Below, in pieces: positions 25,396-33,390 of a stretch of DNA of 64,000 nucleotides; positions within the stretch are counted from its first letter, which is position 1, and each line of letters opens with the position of its first letter. The DNA lies in NCBI RefSeq assembly GCF_000771745.2, contig NZ_JPSL02000040.1, forward strand, positions 186,001 to 250,000, written 5' to 3'. Origin of the DNA: Thermus filiformis. GTDB lineage: Bacteria > Deinococcota > Deinococci > Deinococcales > Thermaceae. A program made the translations under genes and the position numbers. Below the pieces are notes generated by a model. That model was given only the letters and a program-made list of their open reading frames with translations. It was not told where the DNA came from and did no database searches.

Positions 25396-26610
25396 ATGGG
25401 CCTACGGACGGCGGTCTTGGAAAACGGCCTCACCCTCGCCCTGGAGGAGCGGGACTACCCCGGTGTAGCCTTCCAGCTCCTGGTCCCCGGGGCGGGGGCG
25501 GTGCAGGACGGCCCCCTCCAGGGGGCGGCCACCCTTTTGGAGGCCTGGCTGTGGAAGGGGGCGGGGGAGCTGGACGCCCGGGCCTTCGCCCAGGCCCTGG
25601 ACCGGCTGGGGGTGCGGCGGCAAAGCGGGGTGGGCCTGGAGTACGCCGCCTTCTCGGCGGCCTTTCTGCCCGAGGCCCTGGAGGAGGTCTTCCGGCTTTA
25701 CGCCGACCTCCTCCTGCGTCCCTGGCTTCCCGAAGAGGCCTTTGAGGCGGTGCGGAGCGTGGCCCTCCAGGAGCTCGCCTCCTTGGAGGACCAGCCCGCG
25801 CGCAAGCTCTTCAGCCTCCTGCGCCGCCGGGTCTTCCTCTCCCCCCACGGCCAGGAGCCCCTGGGCCGGGAGGAGGACCTGAGGCGGGCCACCCCGGAGG
25901 CGGTGCGGCGGGAGCGCTTCCGCTACACCCCCCAAGGGGCGGTCCTGGCGGTGGCAGGCGGGGTGGACTGGGAGCGGCTGGCCCGGGCGGTGGAGCCCTT
26001 TTTGGCCTGGCGGGGGGAGGCTTTGCCCTACCCCGAGCCCCGGCTTTCCCAGCCCCAGACCCTGGTCCTTTCCCGCCCCACCGCCCAGGTCCAGATCGGC
26101 CTGGCCTACCCGGACGTGGGGCCGGAGGACGAGGACTTCTACGCGGCCCGGCTGGCCCTCGAGGTCCTCTCCGGGGGGATGGCGAGCCGGCTCTTCACCG
26201 AGGTGCGGGAGAAGCGGGGCCTGGTCTACGCGGTCTCCGCCTTCCCCGCCGGGGTCAAGGGGCAGGGCCTCTTGATGGCCTACGCGGGGACGACCAAGGA
26301 GCGGTACCGGACCACCCTCGAGGTCCTAAAGGGGGAGATCGCGCGGCTTCGGGAGGGGGTTTCGGAAGAGGAGCTGGACCGGGCCAAGGTGGCCCTCCGC
26401 ACCGCTTTGGTCATGGGGGACGAGTCCGTCCGCTCCCGGGCCGGTTCCATGGCCCGGGACCTGTACGTCCTGGGCCGCGTCCGCCCCCTGGCCGAGGTGG
26501 AGGAGGCCATCGCCGGGACGGGCCTGGAGGCGGTGAACGCCTTCCTGGCCCGGCACCCGTACGAGAACCCCTGGGTGGGGCTTTTGGGGGAGGTGGAGAA
26601 TGGTTCATGA
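25396..26610 (+). CDS. M16-family peptidase, non-catalytic subunit
   Basis: Protein of 404 residues with the fold of processing-protease-like M16 peptidases, but the HxxEH motif expected near residue 50 is replaced by GAATLLEAWLW, so zinc cannot be bound. The second half keeps the substrate-side region (RLFTEVREKRGLVYAVSAFP). Such inactive members form a heterodimer with an active one, here encoded immediately downstream with an 11-base overlap. The start ATG 25396 is leaderless (TACCCT seven bases upstream). Peptide-degrading role is from the family; the specific substrate is unknown. Confidence 0.85.
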   Translation: MGLRTAVLENGLTLALEERDYPGVAFQLLVPGAGAVQDGPLQGAATLLEAWLWKGAGELDARAFAQALDRLGVRRQSGVGLEYAAFSAAFLPEALEEVFRLYADLLLRPWLPEEAFEAVRSVALQELASLEDQPARKLFSLLRRRVFLSPHGQEPLGREEDLRRATPEAVRRERFRYTPQGAVLAVAGGVDWERLARAVEPFLAWRGEALPYPEPRLSQPQTLVLSRPTAQVQIGLAYPDVGPEDEDFYAARLALEVLSGGMASRLFTEVREKRGLVYAVSAFPAGVKGQGLLMAYAGTTKERYRTTLEVLKGEIARLREGVSEEELDRAKVALRTALVMGDESVRSRAGSMARDLYVLGRVRPLAEVEEAIAGTGLEAVNAFLARHPYENPWVGLLGEVENGS

Positions 26611-27814
26611 AGTGAAGCTTAAAAACGGCCTCACCGTGGTGGCCGAGGTCCTGCCCGAGGCCAAAAGCGTGGCCTTGGGCTACTTCGTGCGCACGGGGGC
26701 GCGGGACGAGCGGCCCGAGGAGAGCGGGGTCAGCCACTTCCTCGAGCACATGGTCTTCAAGGGGCCCGAGGACCTGGACGCCCTCACGGTCAACCTCCTC
26801 TTTGACCGGATGGGGGCCCAGTACAACGCCTTCACCTCGGAGGAGGCCACCGTCTACTACGGGGCCGTCCTGCCCGAGTTCGGCCTCGAGCTCCTGAGGC
26901 TTTTCACCCGGCTCCTGCGCCCCGCCCTTCGCCTTCAAGACTTCCAGCTGGAGAAGCAGGTCATCCTGGAGGAGATCGCCCGCTACGAGGACCGGCCGGG
27001 GGCCATGGCCTTTGAGTGGGCTCGGCGGGCCTTCTTCCAGGACCACCCCCTGGGCAACTCCGTCCTGGGGAGCCGGGACAGCATCACCGCCCTCACCCGG
27101 GACCAGATGGCGGACTACCACCAAAGGCGGTACGTGCCCCAGAACCTCCTCCTCGCCCTCTCCGGCCGGCTGGACCTCCCCCGGGTCCTGGAGGAGGTGG
27201 AGGCTTTGACCGAGGGCTGGGCGGGGAGCGCGGACCGGGCCTACCCCCCCTTCTTCCCCCGGGTGGGGGAGGAGCGGAGGCCCTACGCCAAGGCCCGCCA
27301 GCTCTACCTGGTGGGCCTCTGGCCCGGAGTGGCCTTCCAGGACGAGCGCCGCTACGCCGCCGGGGTCCTGGCCCACCTCATGGGGGAGGAGGCGGGCCGG
27401 CTCTACTGGGCCCTGGTGGACCGGGGCCTGGCGGAGACGGCGAGCTTCGGCCACGAGGAGGCGGACCGGGCGGGCTTCTTCTACGCCTACGTCCAGGCCG
27501 ACCCGGCCCACGAGGCCCTGGTGGGGGAGGCCCTTTCCGAGGAGCTTTCCCGGCTTTCGCGCCAGGGGGTGACGGAGGACGAGGTGGCCAGGGCCCGGAC
27601 GGCGCTGGCCACGGGGGTGGTCTTCGCGGGGGAGACCCCCATGCAGCGCCTCTTCCACCTGGGCCTCCACTACCTCTACACCGGCCGGTACGAGCCCCTG
27701 GACCAGGCCAAGGCCCGCATCCTCTCGGTGACCCGGGAGGAGGTCATGGCCCTACTGGAGGAGGCCCCCTTCCAGAAGGGGTTCACCCTTTCCGTGGTCC
27801 CCGATGGAGCCTAA
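26600..27814 (+). CDS. M16-family zinc peptidase, catalytic subunit
   Basis: Protein of 404 residues, exactly the length of its upstream partner. It carries the inverted zinc motif HFLEH (in SHFLEHMVFKG, residues about 45-55) with the downstream glutamates in the NAFTSEEATVYYG region. The C-terminal half has a degenerate RLYWALVDRGLAETASF segment in place of the R/Y motif. It should be the active half of the heterodimer. It overlaps both neighbours (11 bases each side), so three genes form a tight unit with the EamA transporter. Confidence 0.9.
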   Translation: MVHEVKLKNGLTVVAEVLPEAKSVALGYFVRTGARDERPEESGVSHFLEHMVFKGPEDLDALTVNLLFDRMGAQYNAFTSEEATVYYGAVLPEFGLELLRLFTRLLRPALRLQDFQLEKQVILEEIARYEDRPGAMAFEWARRAFFQDHPLGNSVLGSRDSITALTRDQMADYHQRRYVPQNLLLALSGRLDLPRVLEEVEALTEGWAGSADRAYPPFFPRVGEERRPYAKARQLYLVGLWPGVAFQDERRYAAGVLAHLMGEEAGRLYWALVDRGLAETASFGHEEADRAGFFYAYVQADPAHEALVGEALSEELSRLSRQGVTEDEVARARTALATGVVFAGETPMQRLFHLGLHYLYTGRYEPLDQAKARILSVTREEVMALLEEAPFQKGFTLSVVPDGA

Positions 27815-28664
27815 AGCCCTCCTGGCCGGCCTGGTCACCATCCTCTTCTGGGCCTCGGCCTTCGCGGGGATCCGGGCGGGGCTTGCGGGCTACGGCCCGG
27901 GCCACCTCACCCTCCTGCGCTTCCTGGTGGCCTCCTCGGCCCTCCTCCTCTACGCCCGGCTGGCCCGCATCCCCCCGCCCCGGAGGGAGGACCTGCCCCG
28001 GCTCTTCCTCCTGGGGGTCTTGGGCATCACCTTCTACCACACCGCGCTGAACTTCGGGGAAAGGACGGTATCCGCCGGGGCGGCGAGCCTCCTCATCGCC
28101 TCCGGCCCGGTCTTCACCGCCCTGCTTTCCCGCTTCCTCCTTGGGGAAAGGCTTTCCCTTTGGGGGTGGGCGGGGATAGGCCTGGCCTTTTTGGGGGCGG
28201 CCCTCATCGCCTTCGGGGAGGGGGGCGGGGTGCGGCTGGAGCCAGGGGCGGTCCTCATCCTGGGGGCCGCCCTCTCCACCTCCTTCTACTTCGTTTTGCA
28301 AAAGCCCCTCTTCGCCCGGTACTCGGCCCGGGAGATGACCGTCTACACCCTGGTCCTGGGCACCCTTCCCCTTCTGGTCTTCGCCCCGGGCCTCCTCGAG
28401 GCCGTCCGGAAGGCCCCCCTCGGGGCCACCCTGAGCGTCATTTATCTGGGCCTCTTCCCGGGGGCTTTGGCCTACCTCACCTGGACCTATGCCCTTTCCC
28501 GCACCCCCGCCTCGAGGCTTTCCAGCCTCCTTTACCTCTCCCCCGTGTTGGCCATTCTGATCGGCTATCTCTGGCTGGGGGAGGCGCCCTCTTTCCTGGC
28601 CCTCTGGGGCGGGGGGCTCGCCCTTCTGGGGGTGGGGGTGGTGAACGCCCGGGGAAGGGCGTAG
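27804..28664 (+). CDS. EamA/DMT-family transporter
   Basis: Membrane protein of 286 residues with ten predicted helices in two EamA repeats (first half opening LLAGLVTILFWASAFAGIRAG; second half GAVLILGAALSTSFYFVLQK). Family members export or import small metabolites such as amino acids or nucleosides; the substrate cannot be read. It starts 11 bases inside the M16 gene and ends the operon. Confidence 0.88.
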   Translation: MEPKALLAGLVTILFWASAFAGIRAGLAGYGPGHLTLLRFLVASSALLLYARLARIPPPRREDLPRLFLLGVLGITFYHTALNFGERTVSAGAASLLIASGPVFTALLSRFLLGERLSLWGWAGIGLAFLGAALIAFGEGGGVRLEPGAVLILGAALSTSFYFVLQKPLFARYSAREMTVYTLVLGTLPLLVFAPGLLEAVRKAPLGATLSVIYLGLFPGALAYLTWTYALSRTPASRLSSLLYLSPVLAILIGYLWLGEAPSFLALWGGGLALLGVGVVNARGRA

Positions 28665-28700
28665 CACCACGGGCCCGGACGGACCAGGTATAAAGGAGAC

Positions 28701-29687
28701 ATGCGGCCCCTTTACCTTCTTCCCCTTCTCCTCGCCGCCTGCGCCCCCGCCCTCCTCCCCTTTGACCCCCAGCGCCTCCCCGACCCCGGGGACTGGGACC
28801 CCCGGCCTGCCCCCCTGGAGTGGTGGTACGCCTCGGGGTACGCGGGGCGGTACGCCTTCCACTTCGCCTTCTTCAAGGCCTATCCGCCCCGGGACTACCA
28901 GGTGATGGGCCTTCCCGCCGCCCTCTTCTTCCCCGGCCCCTTCCACGCCGTCCACCTGGCCCTCACCGACCTAAAGACCGGGAAGCGGCGCTTCCTCGAG
29001 GCCTCGGACTTCCCCGGGGGCGGGGCCCGGGTGGGGCCGGGGCCCGACCTCGAGCTAAAGGGCTTCCGCTTCTTCCGCCAAGGGAGGGCCTTCCGGCTCC
29101 TGGCGGGGCCCTTGGACCTGGACCTTTACCCCCTGAAGCCCCCCGTGGTCCACCCCCCCGGCTACTCGGGCACCGAGGCGACCGGCCGGATGTACTACCA
29201 GTCCTACACCCGCGTCCTGGCCCAGGGGCGGGTGGAGGGGGAGGAGGCCTACGGGGAGGCCTGGCTGGACCACCAGTGGGGGGACCAGCTCTCCGGCCTC
29301 AGCGCCACCTGGGACTGGTTCGGCCTCCACCTCTCCGACGGCTCCGAGCTCATGGCCTACCGGGTCCGGGACCGGGAGGGACGGGTGGTCCAGGTCCTGG
29401 GGAGCCGGGTGGACCCCGGGGGGCGGGCGGAGGCTTTGGAGGTGGAGTTCCTCCCCCTGGAGGACTGGAAGAGCCCCTCGGGCCGCGTCTACACCCTGGC
29501 CTGGCGGCTTAGGGCTCCAGAGCTGGACCTCCACCTCCGCCCCCTTTTCCGGGAGGGAGAGATTCTTTCCCGCACCACCCGGGTGGCCTACTGGGAGGGG
29601 CCCGTGGTGGGGGAGGGGTGGCTTAACGGGCGGCCCGTCCAGGCCCGGGGGATGGGGGAGTTCGTGGCGGGGCCTTGGCAGCCCTAG
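28701..29687 (+). CDS. AttH/CrtC-like lipocalin-family lipoprotein
   Basis: Protein of 328 residues with a lipoprotein signal (LPLLLAACAP, lipobox cysteine C14). The body has the features of the AttH/carotenoid-1,2-hydratase (CrtC) two-lobed lipocalin family: PLEWWYASGY near the N-terminus, YYQSYTR, and AWLDHQWGDQL followed by WDWFGLHLSDGSELMAYRVR. CrtC hydrates acyclic carotenoids in other bacteria; Thermus makes carotenoid glucoside esters, but the link here is inference. TATAAAGGAGACATG suggests both a -10 box and a ribosome binding site. It is separated from the EamA gene by 36 bases. Confidence 0.82.
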   Translation: MRPLYLLPLLLAACAPALLPFDPQRLPDPGDWDPRPAPLEWWYASGYAGRYAFHFAFFKAYPPRDYQVMGLPAALFFPGPFHAVHLALTDLKTGKRRFLEASDFPGGGARVGPGPDLELKGFRFFRQGRAFRLLAGPLDLDLYPLKPPVVHPPGYSGTEATGRMYYQSYTRVLAQGRVEGEEAYGEAWLDHQWGDQLSGLSATWDWFGLHLSDGSELMAYRVRDREGRVVQVLGSRVDPGGRAEALEVEFLPLEDWKSPSGRVYTLAWRLRAPELDLHLRPLFREGEILSRTTRVAYWEGPVVGEGWLNGRPVQARGMGEFVAGPWQP

Positions 29688-29704
29688 GCTAAGCCTGATA
29701 TACT
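29675..29704 (+). promoter_or_regulatory. Promoter of the flavin reductase gene
   Basis: TTGGCA (29675-29680), 18 bases, TATACT (29699-29704). It starts inside the end of the lipoprotein gene. Confidence 0.7.
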
Positions 29705-29724
29705 AAAGGAGGTTTAGCGGATGG

Positions 29725-30405
29725 GTGATAGGTATGGGCTTACGCGTTCTCGGCGTGAACGCTTCCTCGCGGACCGACGGTTGGACGGCGGAGCTTCTGG
29801 ATGAGGTGTTGAAGGCGGCGGCGGATCGGGGGGCCGTCACGGAGCGGCTGGACCTGGTCCGCCACCCCTTCCCCTTCTGCGCGGGCAACTACTCCCACGA
29901 CCCCGGCCTGTGCGGCCCCGAGACCTGCCTCCAGGGGCCCTGGGACGGGTTCGGCTTCATCGCGGAGCGGCTTTCCTGGGCCGACGCGGTGGTCTTCGCC
30001 ACCCCGGTCTACTGGTTCAGCCTCTCCGCCCGGATGAAGGCCCTCTTGGAGCGGATGACCTCCTTGGAGAACCAGGGGGTCTGGAACCTGGGCAAGCCCA
30101 TGGCCCTGGTGGCGGTGGCCGAGGAGGACGGGGCCGCCCAGGCCCTTTCCCAGATGCTCCTTCCCCTCACCTACATGGGCTTCGTCCTGGCCCCCATGGG
30201 CCTGGTCTACACCCACCGCCGGGGCCGGAGGACCCTTGCGGACGACCCGGAGGCCATCCCGGACGCCCGGCGGGCGGGGTGGAACCTGGTGGAGCTGGCC
30301 GAGCGGCTAAAAGGGGCGGGCTTCCAGGCGCCGAACCCCCTACAGGTAGACGGGCTCCACCGGGCCGCCCCGCTCGAGGCCCAGCTGGGCCAGGGCGAGG
30401 CCTGA
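29725..30405 (+). CDS. NADPH-dependent FMN reductase-like flavoprotein
   Basis: Flavodoxin-like protein of about 226 residues. VLGVNASSRTDGWTAELLDE is the FMN phosphate-binding start, and ATPVYWFSLSARMKALLERM is the second family signature. Cysteines in PFPFCAGNYSHDPGLCGPETC resemble those of iron-sulfur flavoproteins and quinone reductases. The start is either GTG 29725 (ten bases from AGGAGG) or ATG 29734; I give the first. Its end overlaps the convergent tsaB gene by 66 bases, a long overlap with both proteins keeping their expected ends. Electron donor and acceptor are unknown. Confidence 0.85.
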   Translation: MIGMGLRVLGVNASSRTDGWTAELLDEVLKAAADRGAVTERLDLVRHPFPFCAGNYSHDPGLCGPETCLQGPWDGFGFIAERLSWADAVVFATPVYWFSLSARMKALLERMTSLENQGVWNLGKPMALVAVAEEDGAAQALSQMLLPLTYMGFVLAPMGLVYTHRRGRRTLADDPEAIPDARRAGWNLVELAERLKGAGFQAPNPLQVDGLHRAAPLEAQLGQGEA

Positions 30406-30867
30406 GGGCGGGGGGTCCAGGAGGTGGGGGCCCGGGGGGAGGGCCTCCACCTTGCGCTCCAGCATCAGGACCCGCACCTCCTTCCCCAGCCTCTGGTAGG
30501 TGGCCGCGTAGAAGAGGCCGTTGCGCAGCCGGAAGGCCACGGTCAGGGGCTCGGGGCCCAGGTGGGGCCAGGCCGCGGCTAGGAGGGAGCTGACCCCCAC
30601 CACCTGGGCGGAAAGGCCCAGCCCCATTCCCTCCCCCGCGGCGATGGCCATGCGGAGCCCGGTGTACGAGCCGGGACCTAGGCCCACCGCCAGGAGGCGG
30701 ACCTCCCGTTTGTCCACCCCGGCCTCGGCCAGAAGGTCCTTTAGGGCGGGGAAGAGCTTCTCCTCGTGCCGCCGGTCCACCTTGAGGACCCGTTCCACCC
30801 CCCTTTCCCCGTTCCAAAGGCCCAGGGCCAGATGGGCCGTGGCCGTGTCCATCCCCAGGACCCACAC
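30340..30867 (-). CDS. tsaB: tRNA threonylcarbamoyladenosine protein TsaB
   Basis: ASKHA-fold protein of 175 residues, partner of TsaD in making t6A37 on ANN-decoding tRNAs. It begins WVLGMDTATAHLALGLW and has the family segment VGLGPGSYTGLRMAIAAGEG. It is shorter than many TsaB proteins, and lacks a fused RimI. GTG 30867 is chosen: TATACT ends seven bases upstream and the next residues match the family; the frame is open for more than 1.7 kb further up, but that part is antisense to the oxidoreductase gene. The gene is leaderless and shares a palindromic -10 box with the divergent AOR gene. Confidence 0.92.
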   Translation of the reverse strand: MWVLGMDTATAHLALGLWNGERGVERVLKVDRRHEEKLFPALKDLLAEAGVDKREVRLLAVGLGPGSYTGLRMAIAAGEGMGLGLSAQVVGVSSLLAAAWPHLGPEPLTVAFRLRNGLFYAATYQRLGKEVRVLMLERKVEALPPGPHLLDPPPSGLALAQLGLERGGPVEPVYL

Positions 30868-30874
30868 GGGGAAG

Positions 30875-30882
30875 AGTATACT
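30875..30882. promoter_or_regulatory. Shared palindromic -10 box for tsaB and AOR
   Basis: The palindrome AGTATACT reads TATACT on both strands. It ends seven bases from tsaB GTG 30867 and six bases from AOR ATG 30889, so both messages would be leaderless. Confidence 0.7.
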
Positions 30883-30888
30883 TCCCTC

Positions 30889-32751
30889 ATGCCTAAGGGG
30901 TATCACGACCGGGTGGCGTTCGTGGACCTCTCCTCGGGAGAGGTCCGGTACGAGGCGTACGGCGAGGAGTTCTGGAGGGCCTACCTGGGGGGGCGGGCCC
31001 TGGCCGCCTACCTGCTCCTCAAGCACCTGCCCAAGGGGGCCGACCCCCTGGGGCCGGAGAACCTTTTGGTCTTCGCCCCGGGGGTCCTGACGGGAAGCCC
31101 CATCTCCGGCTCGGGGCGGAACACGGTGGCGGCCAAGAGCCCCTTGACCGGCGGCTACGGGGACGCGGAGGCGGGGGGCTTCTTCGGGGCGGAGATGAAG
31201 AACGCCGGCCTGGACGCCCTGGTGGTCACGGGCCGGGCGGAGGAGCCGGTCTATCTGCATGTGGAGGACGGGGAGGTCCGGATCCTCCCCGCCTCCCACC
31301 TCTGGGGCCAGGACCCCCTGGAGGTGGAGGCCCGGATCAAGGAGGCCCACGGGGCCTCCACCCGGGTGGCCCAGATCGGCCTGGCGGGGGAGAACCAGGT
31401 CCTTGTGGCCAACGTCATCCACGACCTTTCCCACTTTGCGGGCCGGGGCGGCCTGGGGGCGGTGATGGGGTCCAAGCGGCTCAAGGCGGTCTCCGCCCGG
31501 GCCAAGAAGGAGACCCTCCCCACCTACCACGACCCCGCCCTCCTCAAGGCCCTGGCCCGCCGGATGGCCCAGGAGCGTATGGACCGGGCGGCGGGCCTGG
31601 TGACCATGGGGACGGTGGGGACGGTCAAGCCCTTCAACCTCCGGGGGGTCCTGCCCAGCCACAACTTCCTGGACGGCTTCCTGGAGGGGGCGGAGGCCCT
31701 GGACGGGACCAACCTGGACGCCACGGGCATCCGCATCGGCCGGGACACCTGCTACGCCTGCGTCATCCGGTGCAAGCAGGTGGTGCGGATAGAGGGCGGA
31801 AAGTACGAGGTCCGGCCCGAGTACGGCGGGCCCGAGTACGAGGGGCTGGGGGCGCTGGGGAGCACCTGCGGGGTCACCGACCCCTACGCGGTGACCAAGG
31901 CCAACACCCTGTGCAACCAGCTGGGCCTGGACGTCATCGGGGCGGGGGTGACCATCGCCGCGGCCATGGAGGCGGTGGAGAAGGGGTACCTGGACGACGG
32001 GGGGCTCGGCCTCCGCTTCGGGAACGGGGACGCCCTGATCCGGGCCCTCGAGCTCATGGCCCGGAGGGAGGGCCCCCTGGGGGCCCTTTTGGCCCTGGGC
32101 TCGAGGCGGCTGGCCGAGCGGATCGGCCACCCGGAGCTGGCCATGCAGGTCAAGGGGCAGGAGGTGCCCATGCACGACCCCCGGTACAAGCGGGCCCTGG
32201 GGGTGGGGTACGCGGTGAGCCCCACGGGGGCGGACCACAACCACAACCTCCACGACACCGCCTTCGCCAAGGAGGGCTCCGAGGCCCTGAAGGAGCTCCG
32301 CCTCTACGGGGACTTTCCCGCCCTGCCCATCCACGACCTTTCCCGGGACAAGATGCGGATGCTGGCCGCCAAGACCAAGGAGCGCGGCTTTGTGAACAGC
32401 CTGGTCATGTGCGACTTCGTCCCCTGGCGGGTCCAGGAATGGCTGGAGGCGGTCTGGGCCGCCACCGGCTTCCGGCTGAGCCCGGAGGACATCCAGAGGA
32501 TCGGGGAGCGGACCCTCCAGATCACCCGGGTCTTCAACCTGCGCGAGGGGATCGGCCCCGAGGAGGACCGGCTTCCCGAGCGCTTCTTCCAGCCCTTCCG
32601 CAAGGGGAACCCCGAGGCCTTTTTGGACCGGGAGGCCTTCCAACAGGCCCTCTTGGCCTACTACGAGCTTTTGGGCTGGGAAGGGGGCGTTCCTCAGCGG
32701 GCGCGGCTTGTGGAGCTGGGTCTAGAGGAGTTCCAGAACGCCCTGGCGTAG
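30889..32751 (+). CDS. Aldehyde ferredoxin oxidoreductase family protein
   Basis: Tungsten- or molybdenum-pterin enzyme of 620 residues that oxidises aldehydes or reduces acids with ferredoxin. MPKGYHDRVAFVDLSSGEV opens domain 1; SGRNTVAAKSPLTGGYGDA is the pterin-binding signature. The 4Fe-4S cluster ligands are C288-x2-C291-x3-C295 (CYACVIRC) and C508 (LVMCDF). ATG 30889 is chosen because TATACT ends six bases upstream; the frame is open upstream but inside the tsaB coding region. The gene stands alone. The physiological substrate cannot be deduced. Its end overlaps the convergent DUF58 gene by 30 bases. Confidence 0.92.
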   Translation: MPKGYHDRVAFVDLSSGEVRYEAYGEEFWRAYLGGRALAAYLLLKHLPKGADPLGPENLLVFAPGVLTGSPISGSGRNTVAAKSPLTGGYGDAEAGGFFGAEMKNAGLDALVVTGRAEEPVYLHVEDGEVRILPASHLWGQDPLEVEARIKEAHGASTRVAQIGLAGENQVLVANVIHDLSHFAGRGGLGAVMGSKRLKAVSARAKKETLPTYHDPALLKALARRMAQERMDRAAGLVTMGTVGTVKPFNLRGVLPSHNFLDGFLEGAEALDGTNLDATGIRIGRDTCYACVIRCKQVVRIEGGKYEVRPEYGGPEYEGLGALGSTCGVTDPYAVTKANTLCNQLGLDVIGAGVTIAAAMEAVEKGYLDDGGLGLRFGNGDALIRALELMARREGPLGALLALGSRRLAERIGHPELAMQVKGQEVPMHDPRYKRALGVGYAVSPTGADHNHNLHDTAFAKEGSEALKELRLYGDFPALPIHDLSRDKMRMLAAKTKERGFVNSLVMCDFVPWRVQEWLEAVWAATGFRLSPEDIQRIGERTLQITRVFNLREGIGPEEDRLPERFFQPFRKGNPEAFLDREAFQQALLAYYELLGWEGGVPQRARLVELGLEEFQNALA

Positions 32752-33390
32752 CAGGGGTTTGAGGGGGGCTTCCCCCACCCGCAAAAGGGCGTACCGGCCC
32801 CGGAGCCGGGCCAGGAGGGAGAGGGCGGCCAGGTGGCCGGCCAGGGCCTCGAGGTAGGCCGCCCGGCTTTCCGCGTCCACCCTAAGCCTCTCCCCCGTCT
32901 CCACGTCCCGAAGGAGGGCCGCCTCCTTGGGTGGGTCCAGCTCCTCGGGGGCCAGGACCTGGACCAGGGCCGAGCGGCGCGGCAGGAGGCGGGGCCAGGC
33001 CAGGGGGTCCAGCCCGTCCGTGACCAGGACCAGCCCACTCTTCCTGGGGGCCTCCTGGGGCGGACCCCGAAGGAGGCGGGCCCTTCGGTCCTCAAACCGG
33101 GCGATCCGGAGGAGGAGCCGCGCCACCTCCTCGGCGTAGGCCCGCTTCCCAAAGAGGTCCATGCTGGGGCTCGAGTCCAGATACACGGTGTACTGGACCC
33201 GCTCCAGGGGGGTTTCCACCCGGGTGTACAGCCTTCCCGTGCGGGCGTAGGCCCGCCAGTAGACCCGCCGGGGGTCGTCCCCGGGGGCGTAGCCCCTGAG
33301 CTCGTAGAACTCCCCACCCAGGCCGGGCTTCTTCCGCTCCCTTTCCCCGGGGTAGGGGAGGGTGGGCTGGAGGGCGATCCGGTACCTCAT
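32722..33390 (-). CDS. DUF58 domain protein
   Basis: Protein of 222 residues carrying the DUF58 signature GEFYELRGYAPGDDPRRVYW followed by AYARTGRLYTRV, then a von Willebrand A-like part with a D-x-S-x-S motif (LDSSPSMDLFG) and LVTDGLDP. Family members often pair with MoxR ATPases; none is adjacent here. It lacks the N-terminal membrane helices of longer relatives. ATG 33390 forms an ATGA overlap with the ribonucleotide reductase stop and gives the expected N-terminus (MRYRIALQPTLPYPG). Function unknown. Confidence 0.85.
   Translation of the reverse strand: MRYRIALQPTLPYPGERERKKPGLGGEFYELRGYAPGDDPRRVYWRAYARTGRLYTRVETPLERVQYTVYLDSSPSMDLFGKRAYAEEVARLLLRIARFEDRRARLLRGPPQEAPRKSGLVLVTDGLDPLAWPRLLPRRSALVQVLAPEELDPPKEAALLRDVETGERLRVDAESRAAYLEALAGHLAALSLLARLRGRYALLRVGEAPLKPLLRQGVLELL

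Noticed and set aside
29721-29804. ATG 29721 short ORF of 27 codons before the flavin reductase
   Set aside because: Well placed after AGGAGG but in a different frame, with no recognisable product; the homologous reductase start is GTG 29725 or ATG 29734.
30868-32643. Long upstream extension of the tsaB frame
   Set aside because: It is antisense to the aldehyde ferredoxin oxidoreductase gene and low in complexity; a leaderless GTG with TATACT explains the true start.
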